A DNA stretch of 8,340 bases from Cyclobacteriaceae bacterium (GCA_947458795.1 CANHCD010000075.1:1-8340); one strand, 5' to 3'; positions 1 through 7,022 are shown, counted from the stretch's first letter. Notes: generated by a model not told the origin, from the sequence alone. Made by a program: numbers and translations.

Positions 1-83
1 AAGTAAATCAAAAAAATCCCTTGGAGGTGGAAAATTTCCTACAGATGTATGCCCATCCTGTAGTCAATCAACTTGAACTTTAA
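1..83 (+). CDS. Possible 3' end of an upstream gene (partial)
   Basis: Two + strand frames are open from the left edge. One ends at TAA 81-83 and would give a C-terminus ending AHPVVNQLEL; its mix of charged and hydrophobic residues looks like an ordinary protein tail. The other ends at TGA 74-76 and contains GGGKFPTDVCPSC. The third frame hits a stop at once. I cannot choose between the two with so few codons, and neither tail is recognisable. If one is real, an upstream + strand gene ends here and is separated from the next start by about 156 bp. Confidence 0.3.
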   Translation, partial: VNQKNPLEVENFLQMYAHPVVNQLEL

Positions 84-213
84 TTTTTATTTACCCCCTA
101 CTTAATTTGGGACCACTTAAAAAGCTAGGTTTCTAGCCTACTCAAGGTCTTGTTTGGCATAGAAAATTCACGCTTTCCTCAAAAAGGGATTAAAATGTAG
201 CAGAGAAATCCGT

Positions 214-230
214 AGTTTAGGAAGTAAACT
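214..230. repeat. Short inverted repeat with T-tract before the operon start
   Basis: Perfect 6-bp arms, AGTTTA and TAAACT, flank a 5-base spacer GGAAG. The second arm runs into a T stretch (230-234), and the repeat ends ten bases before the ATG at 240. The stem is AT-rich and would be weak as RNA, so a protein-binding operator is as plausible as a hairpin that modulates initiation or termination. No regulator gene lies in the window, and chance occurrence in AT-rich leader DNA is possible. Confidence 0.3.
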
Positions 231-239
231 TTTTCTGCA

Positions 240-830
240 ATGAAAAAAACGGTACTTCTCTTTTGCATCTACCTTCTCCTATGGAGTGGAAGTCATGCCC
301 AAACGAATAAAATCGCGGTAGGATACATTCAAACTCCGCTAGGAGAACTTTGGATTGAGTTGGATGATCGCACTCCTAACCACAAACTAAGCTTTATTGA
401 ACTCGCGGAAACAGGGTATTGGGACTCGCTAACTTTCAATCGGGTGATTCCAAATTTTGTAGCGCAAGGGGGTTGCCCCGATACTCCTGCAGGGTTTACC
501 GATCCTGAATACCTCTTGGCTCCAGAATTTCACCCAGAATTGAAACATGTCTATGGAGCTTTGGGAGCAGGAAGAGACGATAACCCAGGTAAACTTTCTG
601 CACGATGCCAATTTTACATTGTCCAAAACCCTGCTGGAATACCCCGTCTGGATGGAGATTACACCATTTTTGGCAGAATCATCAAAGGGATGGATATCAT
701 TGACCGTATCGTTAACGTATCGCGTGACAAGCAGGATCAACCGCTAGAACCCATCACCCTTCGGGTAAAAATTAAATACCTAAGCAAAAAGGAATTCGCT
801 GCCCTCCAAACCCCTACTACCCATGACTAA
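240..830 (+). CDS. Exported cyclophilin-type peptidyl-prolyl cis-trans isomerase
   Basis: Catalyses cis-trans isomerisation of Xaa-Pro bonds, assisting protein folding, here probably in the periplasm. Residues 1-20 form a signal peptide: KK near the start, a hydrophobic stretch, then SHA|Q as a signal peptidase I site. There is no lipobox cysteine. The rest is a single cyclophilin domain (about 27-178). The core motif FNRVIPNFVAQGG (66-78) keeps the catalytic Arg68 plus Phe73 and Gln76; the usual His of FHR is Asn67. CQFYIVQ (123-129) and YTIFGRIIKGMDIID (141-155) are the other family blocks. At 196 residues it is a normal length for small bacterial cyclophilins. No Shine-Dalgarno sequence precedes the start, as is usual in Bacteroidota. 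Its end overlaps the next gene by 8 bp (ATGACTAA), so the two are probably co-transcribed although it has no obvious metabolic link to sugar oxidation. Confidence 0.93.
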   Translation: MKKTVLLFCIYLLLWSGSHAQTNKIAVGYIQTPLGELWIELDDRTPNHKLSFIELAETGYWDSLTFNRVIPNFVAQGGCPDTPAGFTDPEYLLAPEFHPELKHVYGALGAGRDDNPGKLSARCQFYIVQNPAGIPRLDGDYTIFGRIIKGMDIIDRIVNVSRDKQDQPLEPITLRVKIKYLSKKEFAALQTPTTHD

Positions 831-1896
831 GCCCATTCGAATCCTTGTGGTAGGCTGCGGAAATATGGGCGCTTCCCATGCTACCGCCTACCACCACATG
901 CCCGAATTTGAGATCTGTGGTCTTATCTCCAGAGGTGATTCAAAATTGCGCCTCCAAGAAAAATTAGGGCGCGACTACCCGCTTTTTGAAGACTTCGATA
1001 CCGCACTAGCGGAGAGTCATTCCGATGCCGTCTGCATTTCTACCTACCCAGATACTCATGAGGACTTTGCCTGCAAAGCCATGAAGGCCGGCTGCCATGT
1101 GTTTTTAGAAAAACCCTTGGCCTACAGCATTGCTGGAGCGGAACGAATACTTGAAGTAGCCAAGGAAACCAACAAAAAAGTGGTGGTCGGCTACATCCTG
1201 CGGCATCATCCCTCCTGGATCAGATTTATTGAAGAAGCCCAAAAACTAGGCAAGCCCCTGGTGATGCGGATGAACCTCAATCAACAAAGTCAAGGTTACA
1301 TGTGGGATGTACACCGCAATTTGATGAAGACCTTAAGCCCAATCGTGGATTGCGGGGTTCATTACATTGATGTGATGTGCCAAATGACCCGTTCCAAGCC
1401 GGTATGGGTTTCCGCCATCGGCGCCCGTCTCAGCGAGGAGGTCTCCCCGGATAATTACAACTATGGGCAACTGCAAATTCGCTTTGAAGATGGATCCGTG
1501 GGTTGGTACGAAGCGGGATGGGGTCCGATGATTAGTGAAACAGCCTTCTTTATCAAGGATGTTATGGGTCCAAAAGGCGCCGTATCCATCGTCGCAAAAA
1601 AAGCTGCAGCCGCAGGGCAATCCGACCAAATCGACTCGCATACCAAAACCGAATCGCTACTCGTGCACCATGCAGACTTGAACGAGAAACAACTATTCGC
1701 CAAAAAAGACGAATGGATAGACTTGAAAGATGAACCCAACCATCAGGAATTGTGCAACCGAGAGCAAGCCTATTTCCTACAGGCTATTCGCACTAATTTA
1801 GATCTGAAGGAGCATTTGGAAGATGCGCTGAATAGCCTCAAAATTGCTTTTGCTTGCGATGAATCCGTGAAATCTGGAAAGGGTGTTTCCCTCTAA
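823..1896 (+). CDS. Gfo/Idh/MocA family NAD(P)-dependent oxidoreductase
   Basis: Predicted cytoplasmic dehydrogenase acting on a sugar, inositol or sugar acid with NAD(P). The N-terminal Rossmann fold opens with ILVVGCGNMG, the dinucleotide-binding glycine motif at residues 11-16. The family signature EKP is at 96-98, where the lysine is normally catalytic. DCGVH (176-180) supplies the conserved Asp and His of the substrate pocket. The C-terminal alpha/beta domain has the usual sheet-forming stretches such as QLQIRFEDGSVGWYEAGW. The 357-residue length is typical and no key residue is missing. There is no signal peptide, unlike many Bacteroidota paralogues. The start overlaps the stop of the isomerase gene by 8 bp; a 39-bp gap follows. 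The substrate cannot be read from sequence. Position at the head of an L-fucose oxidation cluster suggests a 6-deoxy sugar or a related glycan sugar, but that is inference. Confidence 0.9.
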   Translation: MTKPIRILVVGCGNMGASHATAYHHMPEFEICGLISRGDSKLRLQEKLGRDYPLFEDFDTALAESHSDAVCISTYPDTHEDFACKAMKAGCHVFLEKPLAYSIAGAERILEVAKETNKKVVVGYILRHHPSWIRFIEEAQKLGKPLVMRMNLNQQSQGYMWDVHRNLMKTLSPIVDCGVHYIDVMCQMTRSKPVWVSAIGARLSEEVSPDNYNYGQLQIRFEDGSVGWYEAGWGPMISETAFFIKDVMGPKGAVSIVAKKAAAAGQSDQIDSHTKTESLLVHHADLNEKQLFAKKDEWIDLKDEPNHQELCNREQAYFLQAIRTNLDLKEHLEDALNSLKIAFACDESVKSGKGVSL

Positions 1897-1935
1897 AAAT
1901 ATAGGCTAAGATAAAAAACCCGAACCCTCAAAAAA

Positions 1936-2694
1936 ATGAAGAATAAAACCATCCTCATCACTGGTGGAGCAAGTGGAATTGGGCTCGCTCTCGTAGAAAA
2001 ATTCACAACCGAAGGGAGTGACGTATATTTTATTGATTCCAATGGCCTACTTGGCAGACAAGTAGCAAAAGAATTTCAAGAAAAAGGAAAATCGGTTACT
2101 TTTTTGGAAGTTGATATCCGAGAAGAAAGTCAAGTTCAGGATGCGATTCAATCGATCCCTAGCAAATTGGATGTGCTGATCAACAATGCTGGCATCTCAC
2201 ATATCGGAAACTTAGCATCGACGTCCCTGGCTGATTTCGAGCGACTATTCGCAGTAAATGTCAGCGGTATGTTTCTCTGCAGCCAAGCGGCCCTTCCCAA
2301 GTTGATCGAAGATGGTGGTGGATCCATTCTCAACATGTGTTCGGTAGCTGCCACGATGGGAATTCCAGATCGCTTCGCTTACAGCATGACCAAGGGAGCC
2401 ACCCTTTCCATGACCTTGAGCATTGCCCGAGATTACGTAAACCAAGGAATCCGCTGCAACTGCATCTCTCCAGGGAGGGTGCATACTCCATTTGTGGATG
2501 GCTTTTTAGCAAAAAATTACCCAGGAAAAGAACAAGAAATGTTTGAGAAACTGGCAGCTACCCAACCCATTGGTCGAATGGGAACTCCCACCGAGATTGC
2601 AGAACTGGCCTACTTTATCTCTTCGGATGCCGGCAAGTTTATTACTGGATCTAATTTTACCATAGATGGCGGGTTTACAGGAATCAAAATGTAA
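1936..2694 (+). CDS. SDR oxidoreductase, probable 2-keto-3-deoxy-L-fuconate 4-dehydrogenase
   Basis: Probable step: NAD-dependent oxidation of 2-keto-3-deoxy-L-fuconate to 2,4-diketo-3-deoxy-L-fuconate, in the cytoplasm. This is a classical SDR of 252 residues with every hallmark: TGGASGIG (9-16) for nucleotide binding, NNAG (83-86), Asn108, Ser136, and the Y149-x3-K153 active pair. Asp34 at the end of the second beta strand favours NAD over NADP. The stretch QGIRCNCISPGRVHTPF resembles the block that I recall from the DHRS6/KDFDH-type SDRs, including the ketodeoxyfuconate dehydrogenase of Xanthomonas. The adjacent diketo-acid hydrolase gene fits this placement. A 2-keto-3-deoxy-L-rhamnonate dehydrogenase is the main alternative, because the two activities are hard to separate by sequence. 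Start ATG at 1936 follows an A-run with no Shine-Dalgarno; a 52-bp gap follows the stop. Confidence 0.82.
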   Translation: MKNKTILITGGASGIGLALVEKFTTEGSDVYFIDSNGLLGRQVAKEFQEKGKSVTFLEVDIREESQVQDAIQSIPSKLDVLINNAGISHIGNLASTSLADFERLFAVNVSGMFLCSQAALPKLIEDGGGSILNMCSVAATMGIPDRFAYSMTKGATLSMTLSIARDYVNQGIRCNCISPGRVHTPFVDGFLAKNYPGKEQEMFEKLAATQPIGRMGTPTEIAELAYFISSDAGKFITGSNFTIDGGFTGIKM

Positions 2695-2746
2695 TCCCTC
2701 CACAATTTCTTATTGAATTTAAACACCCAATAAACCTACCCAGCCC

Positions 2747-3607
2747 ATGAAACTAATCCGATTTGGAGAAGCAGGCAAAGAACTTCCAGGCATCGAAGAT
2801 CCTTCAGGCAAACGCTTGGATTGTTCTTCTTTTGGAGAAGATTGGAATGAAGCATTTTTTGGCAGTGAGGGCTTGGATCGCCTAAGTCAATGGCTGAAAA
2901 CCCAGCAAAGCAGCTTAAAAGAAATTCCAGCGGGAAGCCGTCTTGGCTCACCCGTAGCCCGGCCCTCCAAGATCCTATGCATCGGCCTGAATTACCGAAA
3001 GCATGCCGAAGAAGCAGGCATGCCAGTTCCCGAAGCCCCTATCCTATTTATGAAGGCGAGCAGTTCCCTCTGTGGGCCATTTGATGACATTTACATTCCA
3101 CGGAATTCCACCCAAACCGACTGGGAAGTGGAGCTAGCAGTGGTCATCGGCAAACGAGCCAAGTATGTCACGAAAGAAAATGCCTACGACTACATCGCTG
3201 GCTATTGCGTCCACAACGATGTCAGCGAGCGAGACTTTCAGTTGCGGCATGGCGGGCAATGGACCAAAGGAAAAAGTGCGGACCATTTTGCCCCCTTAGG
3301 CCCCTACCTGGTGACCAAAGAAGAAATACCCGACCCACATCAACTATCCCTTTGGCTCGAAGTAAATGGGGAGCTTCTCCAAAATAGCAACACGGGAGAT
3401 TTGATTTTTGACATCCCTACGCTGGTTTCTTACGTGAGCAATTACATGACCCTACTCCCTGGGGATGTCATCTCCACAGGAACACCCTCGGGAGTGGGTA
3501 TGGGCTTGAAGGAGCCGCGCTATTTGAAAGCAGGTGACCGAGTACGATTGGGTATCGAAGGCTTAGGGGAATCCGCACAACTGGCAATTCAAGATCCAGA
3601 AGCATGA
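2747..3607 (+). CDS. Fumarylacetoacetate hydrolase family protein, probable 2,4-diketo-3-deoxy-L-fuconate hydrolase
   Basis: Probable last step of the pathway: metal-dependent C-C bond hydrolysis of 2,4-diketo-3-deoxy-L-fuconate to pyruvate and L-lactate. The 286-residue protein has a short variable N-terminal region (about 1-70) followed by the FAH catalytic domain. Visible motifs are GLNYRKHAEE (80-89) with the active-site His86, DWEVELAVVIG (125-135) with metal ligands Glu127 and Glu129, HND (156-158) with the third ligand Asp158, the KGKSADHFAPLGPYLV block from 174, and TGTPSGVGMG (244-253). Length and motif order match the FAHD1/diketo-acid hydrolase group. Other FAH members cleave acylpyruvates or decarboxylate oxaloacetate, so the substrate rests on context: an SDR just upstream and a fuconolactonase gene overlapping its end by 4 bp (ATGA at 3604), implying translational coupling. 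Confidence 0.87.
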   Translation: MKLIRFGEAGKELPGIEDPSGKRLDCSSFGEDWNEAFFGSEGLDRLSQWLKTQQSSLKEIPAGSRLGSPVARPSKILCIGLNYRKHAEEAGMPVPEAPILFMKASSSLCGPFDDIYIPRNSTQTDWEVELAVVIGKRAKYVTKENAYDYIAGYCVHNDVSERDFQLRHGGQWTKGKSADHFAPLGPYLVTKEEIPDPHQLSLWLEVNGELLQNSNTGDLIFDIPTLVSYVSNYMTLLPGDVISTGTPSGVGMGLKEPRYLKAGDRVRLGIEGLGESAQLAIQDPEA

Positions 3608-4428
3608 GAATCGACGCGCACCAGCACTTTTGGAAGTACGATTCCGAGCGATTTGAGTGGATAACAGATGACATGGCTGAACTTCGGAGAGATTTTCTTC
3701 CTGAAGACCTGTACCCAATTCTGCAAACCGCCCAAATCGACGGTTGCATTGCTGTGCAAGCAGAGGAGCACCTTCGCGAAACAGAATTTTTACTCGAACT
3801 GAGCGACAGCCATCCTTGGATCTTGGGGGTAGTTGGATGGGTAGAATTGGCACAGGACAACTTGGATGAGCTGCTGGATGCTTGGTCAAGTAACGGCAAG
3901 TTGCTGGGATTTCGAGAGGTTCTCCAGTCCAAGGATCCTGAATACATGCTCCGCAAAGACTTCATTCGCGGAATTCGGAAAATCGGGCAACGAGGGTACA
4001 CCTATGATCTTCTCACCTATCCGCATCAGCTCAGTGCCGCACTCAAACTTGTCGATTCCTGTCCCAATCAAGGCTTTGTGATCGATCACTTGTCTAAGCC
4101 AGACATCAAAGCTGGGGACTGGAAAGCATGGAAAAAAAGCCTCCTACCCTTTGGGGAGCGTGAGCTCGTTTGCGCCAAGCTTTCAGGACTAGTCACGGAA
4201 GCCGATTGGAAGAAATGGAATTCCAGCGACCTCTTCCCCTACTTAGAAATTGCCCTGGAAATATTTGGGCCAAAACGACTCCTTTTTGGGAGCGATTGGC
4301 CGGTGTGCCTAGCAGCAGGAGATTACCAAGAGGTCATTGGAGTGATTGAATCATTTGCCGACCAACTTTCAGGGGATGAAAAAGACGCTCTTTTTGGAGA
4401 AAATGCTCAAGAATTTTACAAGATTTAA
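3604..4428 (+). CDS. Amidohydrolase family L-fuconolactonase
   Basis: Hydrolyses L-fuconolactone, the product of fucose dehydrogenase, to L-fuconate in the cytoplasm. The 274-residue protein is a TIM-barrel amidohydrolase of the COG3618 lactonase type. It starts almost directly with the metal motif DAHQHFW (4-10; His6 and His8), then has YDLLTYPHQL (134-143), the barrel histidine in FVIDHLSKP (158-166; His162), and the conserved Asp231 in LLFGSDWPV (226-234). The C-terminal GENAQEFYKI is the usual family ending. All these positions are intact. 4-Sulfomuconolactonase and rhamnonolactonase relatives share the fold; the neighbouring fucose dehydrogenase and FucP genes favour fuconolactone. The start lies inside the preceding stop (ATGA), and the next gene begins 17 bp after its own stop. 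Confidence 0.88.
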   Translation: MRIDAHQHFWKYDSERFEWITDDMAELRRDFLPEDLYPILQTAQIDGCIAVQAEEHLRETEFLLELSDSHPWILGVVGWVELAQDNLDELLDAWSSNGKLLGFREVLQSKDPEYMLRKDFIRGIRKIGQRGYTYDLLTYPHQLSAALKLVDSCPNQGFVIDHLSKPDIKAGDWKAWKKSLLPFGERELVCAKLSGLVTEADWKKWNSSDLFPYLEIALEIFGPKRLLFGSDWPVCLAAGDYQEVIGVIESFADQLSGDEKDALFGENAQEFYKI

Positions 4429-4445
4429 TTTGCATCGAAGCAATC

Positions 4446-5216
4446 ATGGATTTACAACTACAGGATAAAGTCATCTTAGTTTCTGGCGGAGCAAAGGGCA
4501 TTGGAGGAGCTATTTCCAGAGGACTCATCGAAGAAGGGGCGATCCCCGTTATCATCGACCCTTCCGATACAGAGGGGAAGCAACTCGTAGATTTAGCTAA
4601 AGGAAAGGCCTTGCACCTCAAAAAACGACTTTTCTCCCCAGCAGATGCTGAAGGCGTAGTTCAAGAGGCGCTTTCTAAGTATGGAAGAATTGATGGATTG
4701 GTGAATAATGCAGGCACAAACGACGGAGTAGGATTGGAAAAAGGAAGCCCAGAGGCTTTCCTTCAGTCTGTTGAGAAAAATGTTGGCCATTACTATTTTC
4801 TTGCTCATTATGCCTTGGATGCCTTGAAAAAATCCAAGGGTACCATTCTGAATATCTCCTCCAAAACTGCTGTTACAGGGCAAGGCAATACCTCCGGTTA
4901 TGTAGCTGCCAAAGGCGCTCAGCTCGCACTTACTCGAGAGTGGGCGGTAGAGCTCCTGCCCTACCAAATTCGGGTCAATGCCATAGTTCCTGCAGAGGTG
5001 TATACCCCTATGTACGCAACCTGGATTCAGTCCTTTCCAAATCCAGAAGAAAAGTTGGATGAAATCAGTCGTAGGGTACCGCTACAAAACCGAATGACCA
5101 CCGCAGAAGAAATTGCAAACATGGCGCTATTTCTTCTCTCCCAAAAAGCTTCACACATCACCGGACAGCATATTTTTGTTGACGGTGGCTACACTCACTT
5201 AGATAGAGCCCTATGA
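4446..5216 (+). CDS. SDR family L-fucose dehydrogenase
   Basis: Oxidises L-fucose at C1 to L-fucono-1,5-lactone with NAD(P); the first committed step of the oxidative pathway. It has 256 residues and complete SDR motifs: SGGAKGIG (13-20), NNAG (87-90), Asn112, Ser139 and the Y152-x3-K156 pair. Asp38 near the second beta strand suggests NAD use. The segments NISSKTAVTGQGNTSGY (136-152), QLALTREWAVEL and FVDGGYTHLDRAL at the C-terminus closely resemble what I recall of the Burkholderia L-fucose dehydrogenases, well beyond general SDR similarity. D-arabinose is a known alternative substrate of this family. The gene sits between the lactonase that uses its product and the fucose importer, and its stop overlaps the FucP start by 4 bp (ATGA). 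No truncation or missing residue is seen. Confidence 0.92.
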   Translation: MDLQLQDKVILVSGGAKGIGGAISRGLIEEGAIPVIIDPSDTEGKQLVDLAKGKALHLKKRLFSPADAEGVVQEALSKYGRIDGLVNNAGTNDGVGLEKGSPEAFLQSVEKNVGHYYFLAHYALDALKKSKGTILNISSKTAVTGQGNTSGYVAAKGAQLALTREWAVELLPYQIRVNAIVPAEVYTPMYATWIQSFPNPEEKLDEISRRVPLQNRMTTAEEIANMALFLLSQKASHITGQHIFVDGGYTHLDRAL

Positions 5217-6517
5217 GCACTAAAGCTGAACTCGTACCCAAGAAACTGTTAGTTCCCTTTATCCTTATCACTTCCTTGTTTGCGTTGTGGGGATTCGCCA
5301 ATGACATCACCAATCCGATGGTGGCTGCATTTAAACGAGTGCTCGAACTCTCCAACACTCAAGCCTCCTGGGTACAACTCGCTTTTTATGGTGGATACTT
5401 CACCATGGCCTTGCCCGCAGCCTTTTTTATTAAGAAATATTCCTATAAAACTGGAGTTCTCCTGGGTCTTGCCTTGTATGGCTTTGGAGCCTGCCTTTTT
5501 TATCCGGCTGCAGCCCTAGAAAGCTATGGATTCTTTTTAGCAGCACTCTACATTCTAACCTTTGGTTTGGCCTTTCTTGAAACTACTGCCAACCCCTACA
5601 TCCTTTCCATGGGCAGTGAGGAGACCGCTACGCAACGCTTAAACTTAGCTCAAGCATTCAACCCAATGGGTGCATTGGCTGGGTTATTTGTAGCCAAAAC
5701 GTTCATCCTCAACAATCTCCAAAGTTCAGCCACCGACGAATCAGGCAAAGTATACCTTTTCGATAGCCTCGATGAAACAGCAAAAGCTGCCATTCGAAGC
5801 AATGATTTATTCGTGATCCGAGATCCTTATGTGATGCTAGGGCTTGTAGTCTTGGTGATTTTAGTGCTGATCGCATTGATTAAGATGCCAGAAACGAAGG
5901 TTGAAGGCGATAAGGTAGACTTTATTCCTACCGTCAAGCGGTTGGTAAAAAATAGAAATTTTGTGGAAGGTACGCTAGCACAACTGGTGTATGTAGGCGC
6001 GCAAATTATGGTTTGGACCTACATTTACCAGTACGCCGAAGCGCTAGGCATCTCGACATACGACGCGGTAAACTATGCATTCGCTTCCTTAGGCGTATTT
6101 TTAATTGGAAGATGGATCTGTACCTTCCTGCTGCGAATCATCCCAGCAGCAAGACTCTTGGCCTGGTTTGCCGTATTGGCGATGGTCTTTACGCTGGGGG
6201 CTATTTTCATCACAGGGATGGTAGGACTCTATTCGCTTGTAGGAGTTAGTTTTGCCATGTCCTTGATGTTTCCCACAATCTATGGAATTGCATTGGAAGG
6301 CCTTGGAGAGGATTCCAAATTTGCCGCTGCATTTCTAGTGATGGCCATCGTAGGTGGAGCCATCATGCCTACCTTGCAAGGAATGATTCTGGATTTGGGA
6401 GGCAAAGGCTACACAGACCTCTTAATTCTTGGAGTTTCAGAAGTTAACTTCTCGTTTATCTTGCCCTGGGCATGCTTCCTACTCGTGTTCATCTTCGCCA
6501 TAAGAGTACGAAAATAA
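5213..6517 (+). CDS. fucP: L-fucose:H+ symporter (MFS permease)
   Basis: Inner-membrane proton symporter importing L-fucose, possibly also L-galactose and D-arabinose as for E. coli FucP. The 434-residue protein is hydrophobic throughout, consistent with 12 transmembrane helices in two halves separated by a more polar loop near residues 170-200. Sequence blocks match FucP as I recall it: FALWGFANDITNP (23-35), where Asp31 aligns with the substrate/proton Asp46 of E. coli FucP; the SYKTGVLLGLALYGFGACLF region; FLETTANPY (121-129), where Glu123 aligns with Glu135; RLNLAQAFNPMGA (142-154); and the second-half block with VYVGAQIMVWTY. The start ATG overlaps the stop of fucose dehydrogenase. The next gene starts 23 bp after the stop. 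Some Bacteroidota members of this family import glucose/galactose or GlcNAc, but the adjacent pathway supports fucose. Confidence 0.92.
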   Translation: MSTKAELVPKKLLVPFILITSLFALWGFANDITNPMVAAFKRVLELSNTQASWVQLAFYGGYFTMALPAAFFIKKYSYKTGVLLGLALYGFGACLFYPAAALESYGFFLAALYILTFGLAFLETTANPYILSMGSEETATQRLNLAQAFNPMGALAGLFVAKTFILNNLQSSATDESGKVYLFDSLDETAKAAIRSNDLFVIRDPYVMLGLVVLVILVLIALIKMPETKVEGDKVDFIPTVKRLVKNRNFVEGTLAQLVYVGAQIMVWTYIYQYAEALGISTYDAVNYAFASLGVFLIGRWICTFLLRIIPAARLLAWFAVLAMVFTLGAIFITGMVGLYSLVGVSFAMSLMFPTIYGIALEGLGEDSKFAAAFLVMAIVGGAIMPTLQGMILDLGGKGYTDLLILGVSEVNFSFILPWACFLLVFIFAIRVRK

Positions 6518-6540
6518 GTTTTCCGCCTTTTTCCTCCTCT

Positions 6541-6876
6541 ATGAAAACATTTGTCCTAATCTGTGATCTCAAAAATGAGCCCGAGGCCATTGAAGCCTAT
6601 GTTCGCTGTCATGAACAAGTAGATCCAGCCATCCTGGAAAGTATCCGTGTTGCAGGAATCCTGGAGATGAGTATTTACCGGTGGGCACAGCGGCTCAGCA
6701 TGATTCTTGTTACCTCCGATGACTTTAGCTTTGAAAAAAAAGCGGCACTGGATCTGGCCAACCCAAAAGTTCAAGAATGGGAGGCATTCCTTGGGCAGTA
6801 CCAAACTAATCTTCCGGGCACTCCTCCTACCTGGAGGTGGGCTCTCACCGAAAAAATATTCAGCTTTACCACCTGA
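6541..6876 (+). CDS. RhaM-fold L-rhamnose/L-fucose mutarotase
   Basis: Interconverts alpha and beta anomers of a 6-deoxy-hexose, supplying the anomer that the dehydrogenase uses. It is a 111-residue dimeric-barrel protein of the L-rhamnose mutarotase family (formerly DUF718). The signature Y20-x3-H24 in AYVRCHEQVDPAI matches the Tyr/His pair of E. coli RhaM. Trp80 in KVQEWEAFL, and the closing WRWALTEKIFSF, fit the family pattern. Start 6541 is chosen because the family begins within a few residues of this Met; the frame is open back to 6472, but those extra residues are read from the end of fucP. In a locus with fucose dehydrogenase and FucP the natural substrate is probably L-fucose, replacing the unrelated E. 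coli FucU. The 56 bp after the stop show no feature that I can support. Confidence 0.87.
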   Translation: MKTFVLICDLKNEPEAIEAYVRCHEQVDPAILESIRVAGILEMSIYRWAQRLSMILVTSDDFSFEKKAALDLANPKVQEWEAFLGQYQTNLPGTPPTWRWALTEKIFSFTT

Positions 6877-6932
6877 GGCATGGGTCGAAGAATACCTCAA
6901 CGACCCCTCTTAACAACATAATTCTTAACGCC

Positions 6933-7022
6933 ATGAAATACATTCTAACCCTCCTTACCTTCCTTGCTACTAGCCTAGCTTTTTCCCAAAATCATACCCT
7001 AAACTTATGGCCGGGACTTCCT
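6933..7022 (+). pseudogene. Out-of-frame signal-peptide start of the downstream esterase
   Basis: ATG 6933 opens a frame that encodes a clear secretion signal (MKYILTLLTFLATSLAFSQ, cleavage probably after AFS) followed by the HTLNLWPGLPP stretch common at the mature N-terminus of Bacteroidota alpha/beta-hydrolase esterases. This frame then drifts into unrelated residues and stops at 7146-7148, while the esterase body continues in another frame. Adding one base near the A-run at 7030-7033 would join the two into a continuous 304-residue protein reading LWPGLPPLQKVSDQQEK. The fragment is therefore the true N-terminus of the esterase, separated from it by a one-base loss, either a real mutation or a sequence error. 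The end given here is approximate. Confidence 0.75.

Larger units (their letters stand above)
240..6876 (+). other. Probable operon for oxidative L-fucose catabolism
   Basis: Eight consecutive + strand genes have junctions of -8, +39, +52, -4, +17, -4 and +23 bp. Two ATGA overlaps couple the hydrolase to the lactonase and the dehydrogenase to the permease. Six of the eight fit one pathway from uptake to pyruvate and lactate. I see no convincing terminator or Bacteroidota -7/-33 promoter (TAnnTTTG) inside the block. The esterase (56 bp further on) and HAD gene may extend the same transcript. The operon is inferred from spacing and function only. Confidence 0.65.

Noticed and set aside
102..109. 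TTAATTTG as a Bacteroidota -7 promoter element
   Set aside because: It differs from TAnnTTTG at one fixed base and no TTG/TTTG -33 element lies at the expected spacing (about 20 bp) upstream.
124..137. Small hairpin GCTAG-GTTT-CTAGC as a terminator for the upstream gene
   Set aside because: The stem is only 5 bp and is not followed by a T-tract, so an intrinsic terminator is not supported.
3468..4001. Long minus-strand open frame opposite the hydrolase and lactonase genes
   Set aside because: It lies opposite two well-supported + strand genes, is rich in Ser/Pro/Arg as expected of a shadow frame, and shows no recognisable domain.
4593..4967. Minus-strand 124-residue open frame opposite the fucose dehydrogenase
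   Set aside because: It mirrors conserved SDR motif codons of the + strand gene and has no family features of its own.
6472..6540. Longer start for the mutarotase, 23 residues upstream
   Set aside because: The extra residues are encoded inside the end of fucP in another frame and the family begins at the Met at 6541.
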